DNA from: Rotaria sordida
Taxonomy: Eukaryota > Rotifera > Eurotatoria > Philodinida > Philodinidae
DNA length: 64,000 nucleotides
Direction of reading: 5' to 3'
Assembly: GCA_905250125.1 (NCBI GenBank)
Contig: CAJNOL010000096.1
Location: 170,584-234,583 of the forward strand
Below are positions 59,351 through 64,000 of the stretch, one piece after another. The number at the start of each line of letters is the position of its first letter. Positions within the stretch are counted from its first letter, which is position 1. The translations under genes were made by a program, and so were the position numbers. The notes beneath the pieces were generated by a model that ran no database searches, was not told where the DNA came from, and saw only the letters and a program-made list of their open reading frames with translations.

Positions 59351-59966
59351 ATTCAAACAATATTTTTCTAGTGAAGCATAGAAAAATTAGCTTTACAAAA
59401 ATGAGAAAAATCTATAAAAAATGAAATACTTCAAAAGCATCAAGTCTCAGTAGTTTTAATATTTATCTAGTTCGAACAAGCATGCTCGTAAACGATCGTA
59501 CTTCGGCGTATTACATGGCTTCATATTGCGCTCGTATTTCTTAGTGTTGCATACGAAGAAATACTATCGTATACAGTGAAATACGGAATGTTTATGGTCG
59601 TTTCCGAGTGTATACAAATTTCTTATACTGCATCCTGGCTATTGAGATTTTTTTTCGATTAATATAATATTCATTTCATTTCGAACCAAAGTTCTGATGA
59701 TAAAAATTTTTGAATACAAAGTCGAATTTATGTCGTTTTGCTATCATATTGATAGAATCGATTTTCTCAACGATAAAACAATAGTTTTCAAAAAGCATCC
59801 ATCGCTTTTTTAATCATATGAAGAGTAGAATCAAAAAACAACATTTGGATAAATATTAAGACTACGCGATTTGATGCTTTTAGTGTATTTTATCTTGTAT
59901 AGGCTTTTCTCATGTTTTTTTAAACTAATTTTGATAAGTTTCACTACAAAAATATTGTTTGATGGT
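59351..59966. repeat. Long inverted-repeat element, copy 2 of a dispersed family
   Basis: Arms fold back: TCAAACAATATTTTTCTAGT at the left against ACTACAAAAATATTGTTTGA at the right, continuing through AATTAGCTTTACAAAAATGA and TAATATTTATC. It shares these arms with the element at 23,438-24,210. The centre (59,470-59,640) is richer in CG (GATCGTACTTCGGCG). No coding frame is present. The target duplication was not resolved. Confidence 0.6.
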
Positions 59967-60639
59967 GTGAATAAAAGGAGAATAGTTAAATTCTGTTGAA
60001 AAAACAAATTTCTAAGCAGTATTAGAGAACGTAGTTGATGCCACAACAGAACTCTCGAATTCTACTTGTGATGAATCCTACCAGTCTTCAAATATGTGAC
60101 AGCAAATTCCAGTGATTATTTTAATATAAGCAGTTATGTAATAGAGAAAAGAAAATTGTTTTTATTTATTTATTTCGATTTATTGTCATGAATTTTTCAC
60201 CTTTTTCGAATGGAGACAATAAGATCATTGTCAGCTTTTGTATCTGATAATAAACATCCATGAGAATGAGATAAGACTGAAACCGATCTTCTAATTCTTG
60301 CTGTCATTCTTACTGGCATAATTACCCTCACATGTGCAAACACCAATTGTACATAAATAATCGAAGATTTGTATTCAAGCCAGCGGAGGTGGGAGGAAAT
60401 TGAGTTTGGGATCGTCAGAATCGCTTCGATTGCAATCAGGTTTTCCTCTCTTAACTCAAACTGATACTATTTTATAATAAGTTTCATAAGATTTGTTATT
60501 GTTTTTCGTGCTTCTGAGGCTTTGTGGCAAATTCACTTTATTTTATGAATTTGAATTGTCTAATAAGAAAACAACATTAAGATAATTTGCTTAAAGTTAA
60601 TAAAAAAGAATGATGAAAGGAAATTGTGTCGAATGAATA

Positions 60640-61410
60640 TTATTCTTTTGTTGCTATCACACCAATTTCACTAGGGCATTTAATCAAATCGTCGTAGGAT
60701 TTTTTATTTGGTACATCAGGATCACATTGATAAGGTATCCATTGAAAAATTTTAAAACTTGTTTCTTTAAACACTTGCTTGTAAGTGACAGGTAACTGAT
60801 AATAGGTTACAAATGTGCATGTAGGTTCATTTTTATTGTTATAAAGAGTAACGAACAGTTCTGTGCCATCAGATATCGTAGCTGTGTCCAAAGGAATGTT
60901 AACATGTCTAAAAGCTCCATACTTTTGCTTGTCGAATAAGTCTTGACCTTCAACAATGTTTTATGTCACATTGACAAATCATTTGTTGTCACCAAGTTAT
61001 TCATAGATAGTACGTGCCATTTCGAGAAATTCTTCTCGTGTGCCACCAAAATTTAATAAATAAAAAGTAGTGACTAAACATCAAAAAGTTTTTCAGGTTG
61101 TGATAACTTTTTTACATCGACAACCACGTAGTTAATGCCTTTGGGATCATTAATATAAGCTTCACGAGTCAGTTTTATTATTTCTGAGCTGATATCAACA
61201 CCAAGAATATAATCACAATTTAATCATTTCAATCAACGTGTATGATGTCCTTACCACATCCTAAATCGAACACACGTTTTTCCTGTTAATAATCCTTACT
61301 TGTCTAATAAAGGTTTTAATAGATAATTATGAATTGTGTAATATTCCATAGGTTCAAGCAAATTCGTTTGATGACCTTCAACATATTTCGAAGCAATATT
61401 GTCATATTGA
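60640..61410 (-). pseudogene. Class I SAM-dependent methyltransferase, bacterial type, decayed
   Basis: Reading from about 61,410 downward: YDNIASKYVEGHQTNLLEPM, then YYTIHNYLL, a TAA, and a motif I block VFDLGCGKD in a shifted frame. ILGVDISSEIIKLTREAY (post-I) and INYVVVDVKKL follow. After further stops and shifts comes KYGAFRHVNIPLDTA. The intact last part (60891-60640) has TFVTYYQLPVTYKQVFKE and SYDDLIKCPSEIGVIATKE. The layout (YEGHQxNLLEPxEYYT at the start, IIGIEA-like at the end) is that of a bacterial, cyanobacterial-like methyltransferase group. I infer acquisition by horizontal transfer, which is common in bdelloids. At least four stops or frame changes make this copy inactive. Confidence 0.7.
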
Positions 61411-61549
61411 AATTGATGGCTAGCTATTGTTTGTTGTCAATCGAATATGCTGGCGAGAGCATAGAATCTTATGATATAAAAAAAGAGAAATACATTTTAT
61501 TGTCGATGAATGAATAGAACACAAATAATCTACAACTCGTCATTGCGTC

Positions 61550-61762
61550 GACTCTTATATTGTTTTTTTTAATGTACTACTTGATAAACAAGCCAATGAT
61601 TTATTAAAAAGCTTTTCATCGTTAGATTGGACTATACAAATATGGAAGGGAGACACAGAGACATTATCCAATGAAAAACAATACGTACTAGAATATATAT
61701 TAGAAGATTTTATTGATGATGGAAATCGAGTACTTCATCAAAGTACAAAGATACTTTGGTGA
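61550..61762 (+). pseudogene. Short coding-like fragment, unknown
   Basis: An open frame reads VLLDKQANDLLKSFSSLDW, then TIQIWKGDTETLSNEKQYV and LEYILEDFIDDGNRVLHQST, and ends at TGA 61760. It has protein-like composition but no ATG at its head and no recognised motif. It may be a single exon or a leftover piece of a decayed gene. It faces away from the methyltransferase remnant. Confidence 0.3.
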
Positions 61763-63790
61763 ATTATTTGACGAACGAGAGATTTCCTATGATAAGTAAC
61801 CAGGTGAGAACATGTGAAAGACATTTTAGAGTGCGACTGAATACTATTATTTCTTACACAATGTTATATTAATTGACAAATACGTTTTCTTATTTCTTCT
61901 CCGTGAAAAGTCAAATATGATGAGAACGCGTTCGTCACAAGAAATTCTATTGGAAACTGATAAAAACATCAAGTTTGCTCCTATATTTTGTGAAATTTGT
62001 TGAAAAAAAGCAAGAAACATATTACTAAAGTTACATTCACTTCTTAGTGAAATATTGATAAACATATGAAAATGAATCTTCATCGATCGAGTGTCAAACA
62101 AATTTTCTATCGAACGATGAATCGTTCGAACAGATAAACTTACTCAATGACTAAATATCAATCTTAGTAATAACTATGAGATCTGTTTTTTTGGGTTTCA
62201 TTTAAAATTGATTAGTAAAGATTTTCGAGATGTGTTTTAAAGAAACTATTCAAATGATATAAATTGTTAAATTAATTTTATTTCGAATAAATTTTTCTTT
62301 GAAAAGGAAAAGATTTTTAAAATGTGATCAGATGATTACTGACGAGTCTTTAAAATATATTTTTAATTATCATCGAAATAAAATTGTGATTTCCTATGAT
62401 ATAATATAGTTCAATCTAAGAAAGAATAATTTATTGAAAATTATCGAAATATTTAACTTTTTCACAAGAATCAAAAATAAAATTGAAATTTTTCTTATCC
62501 AAAGAAAATATTTTTTAAAAATGAATTTTTCTAAATAGAATCGATTTGATAAATTTTCTCTTATGATTATTTAAAATAAGTAAGTGATGGGTCTATACAA
62601 AATAGTTTATTTTATTTTATTTTTTCAATTCTATTTCTTCATAATTCAATTAAATATTTATTTTAACAATCTTATTGATTTAATCAAATATTTATTTCGA
62701 TTTTCTATTATAGAATATTCTATTTTATGTTCGATTATTCATGGAAATATTTAGTATCTTCTAAGCAAAATTCTAAATTAATATTGACAAGATTTCGTTG
62801 AATTCTAAAAAATAGAATATTTAACTTGTTTATTTTAATAAAAATCAAATATTGTAGTTGATAATATATTTAATAAAAAAATTTCAAAAATAATTCTAAT
62901 ACATTTTCAAACTGACAATTTTCAATATGTTAAACGAATTAATAGACGAACTTGTAGAAATTCTTGAATAACAAATATTGAAAAGAAATATTTAATTAGA
63001 TTATTTGTTGTTTTTTAATCATTTTAAAGAATTTATTTTGTTAGATTTTCTCAATTAATTATATTATAAATCAACGATTGTCATTGAACGAAAATCAGTT
63101 TCTACATCGATTATTTATATTTGTAATTCTACATAAAAATGTTTCACAGACATAACGAACATTAAAACTCTTGGTTTTTTCCTATCATAATGCTTAATTA
63201 AAATTGTGACTTAATAAATTGTTTTAAAGAAGTTAAAAAAACTGATAATTTCTATTTTATATAATGATATAAAAAAGTCGATATGATTATAACGATGGTT
63301 GATGTATTAGCTACATTATATTTAACTATTAAGTATATCAATAAATGTTTTGAATTTTTTCATCAAGGAAAAAGATTGTCTTTAGATAAAATAGTTAAAA
63401 GTAAATTCACTTTAGGAAATAATTCATTCGCAAGTCAAAACATTTGATAACATACTATCCGTATAATCTTGTTTTGTGACATTGAATGATTGCTTTTTTT
63501 ATGATTAATGTACCAATGAATATTGACCTGAAGCAGTCAACATTAAAAGGTGTCGTGAGTTTTAGCATAAGAGAGAATATGTTTCTTCTGTCAGAATACA
63601 AAAAGAATATTTCAGCTCTGATGGAGAAAAATATAAATTTTTGACGATTGGAATGTGTCACGTACAATACCGTTCGAGCCACTATTGTTAATTCTTCAAT
63701 GTATTTTTCAATCGAGCATTCGAATAGAACAAAGAGAGACTTTTATTAATGTATAACGAGCAGTTTAAAAATAAATTTTTTTCTCTCGAT
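61763..63790. other. AT-rich, no gene seen
   Basis: No gene, RNA or TIR element could be supported. Composition is extremely AT-rich between 62,200 and 63,450. Confidence 0.5.
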
Positions 63791-63792
63791 CG

Positions 63793-63848
63793 TAACCCTT
63801 TAGAGTCGATGGGTCCCACCGGTGGGACCCATCGACTCAAAAGACTTT
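63793..63848 (+). mobile_element. Probable piggyBac-like MITE left end with a 36-bp palindrome
   Basis: GTAACCCTTTAGAGTCGATG followed by GGGTCCCACCGGTGGGACCC resembles the TTAA-CCCTTT ends at 19.5, 24.6 and 52.6 kb, with the first T of TTAA mutated to G. Bases 63803-63838 form a perfect 36-bp palindrome centred on ACCGGT. The flanking CTTTA/AAAAG nearly extends it. The element would run off the window to the right, so its other end cannot be checked. Confidence 0.55.
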
Positions 63849-64000
63849 TAAGAAGAGTCAATCTTTCAGGATTTTATAAATAATGAAACAAGTTTTTAAG
63901 AACGAATACCTCCAGAGAGAAAATTTTTTTGTCCACTGAAAATTTTCGAGTGTTCTAATGAGCACAAGAGCTACATATGAGCAAAATTTCAGGTTGAAAT

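Overview
The window is AT-rich eukaryotic DNA with short GT-AG introns (mostly 45-80 bp) in compact genes. It carries a dense, nested load of terminal-inverted-repeat (TIR) DNA transposons and their short non-autonomous derivatives (MITEs). Gene structure, an AbfB-type carbohydrate-binding protein, a decayed bacterial-type methyltransferase and the transposon spectrum (hAT, piggyBac, pogo/Tc1-mariner) suggest a small invertebrate, most likely a bdelloid rotifer of the Rotaria type. The phylum call is inference. No CRISPR array, rRNA or tRNA was recognised.

Intact or apparently intact genes are few: a four-helix membrane protein (1.5-2.2 kb), a MORN-repeat protein (8.6-9.2 kb, 5' end unresolved), an autonomous-looking hAT transposase (11.9-14.3 kb), a small three-exon membrane-anchored protein (27.3-27.8 kb), an AbfB-domain protein (29.6-30.4 kb) and one large gene, a 22-exon phospholipase D on the minus strand (32.07-41.22 kb). 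The phospholipase frame closes exactly at 1118 codons, with PX, PH and both HKD motifs. A coiled-coil gene (49.2-50.5 kb) is split in its first exon by a 282-bp MITE that supplies a new in-frame ATG.

Most other recognisable genes are broken copies of conserved eukaryotic genes: PDCD4 (4.1-5.7 kb), a RAD6/UBE2A ubiquitin-conjugating enzyme cut by a hAT end (10.2-10.5 kb), TULP4 spread over about 5 kb and dismembered by transposons (15-20.2 kb), a DDX51-like DEAD-box helicase (42.8-44.3 kb), the last exon of S-formylglutathione hydrolase (52.3-52.5 kb) and a SAM methyltransferase (60.6-61.4 kb). Each contains in-frame stops, frameshifts or truncation. This fits a gene-poor, transposon-rich region decaying around a few functional genes, for example a redundant gene copy or a subtelomere-like block.

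The mobile layer is the main content. Target-site duplications (TSDs) date several nestings. A hAT element with a perfect 8-bp TSD sits inside a larger hAT. A hAT MITE with a perfect 8-bp TSD sits inside a TULP4 exon and itself contains a TA-flanked MITE. A degenerate piggyBac (52.6-54.8 kb) has TTAA TSDs, and two piggyBac-like MITEs plus one further end share its asymmetric terminus, with a hairpin just inside one end. A 1.36-kb TA-flanked element at 44.4-45.7 kb is almost entirely one near-perfect palindrome. Long stretches elsewhere (5.8-7.5, 21.8-23.4, 25.1-27.3, 41.2-42.8, 45.7-47.8, 50.6-52.3, 54.8-59.3, 61.8-63.8 kb) are AT-rich with no gene I can support.
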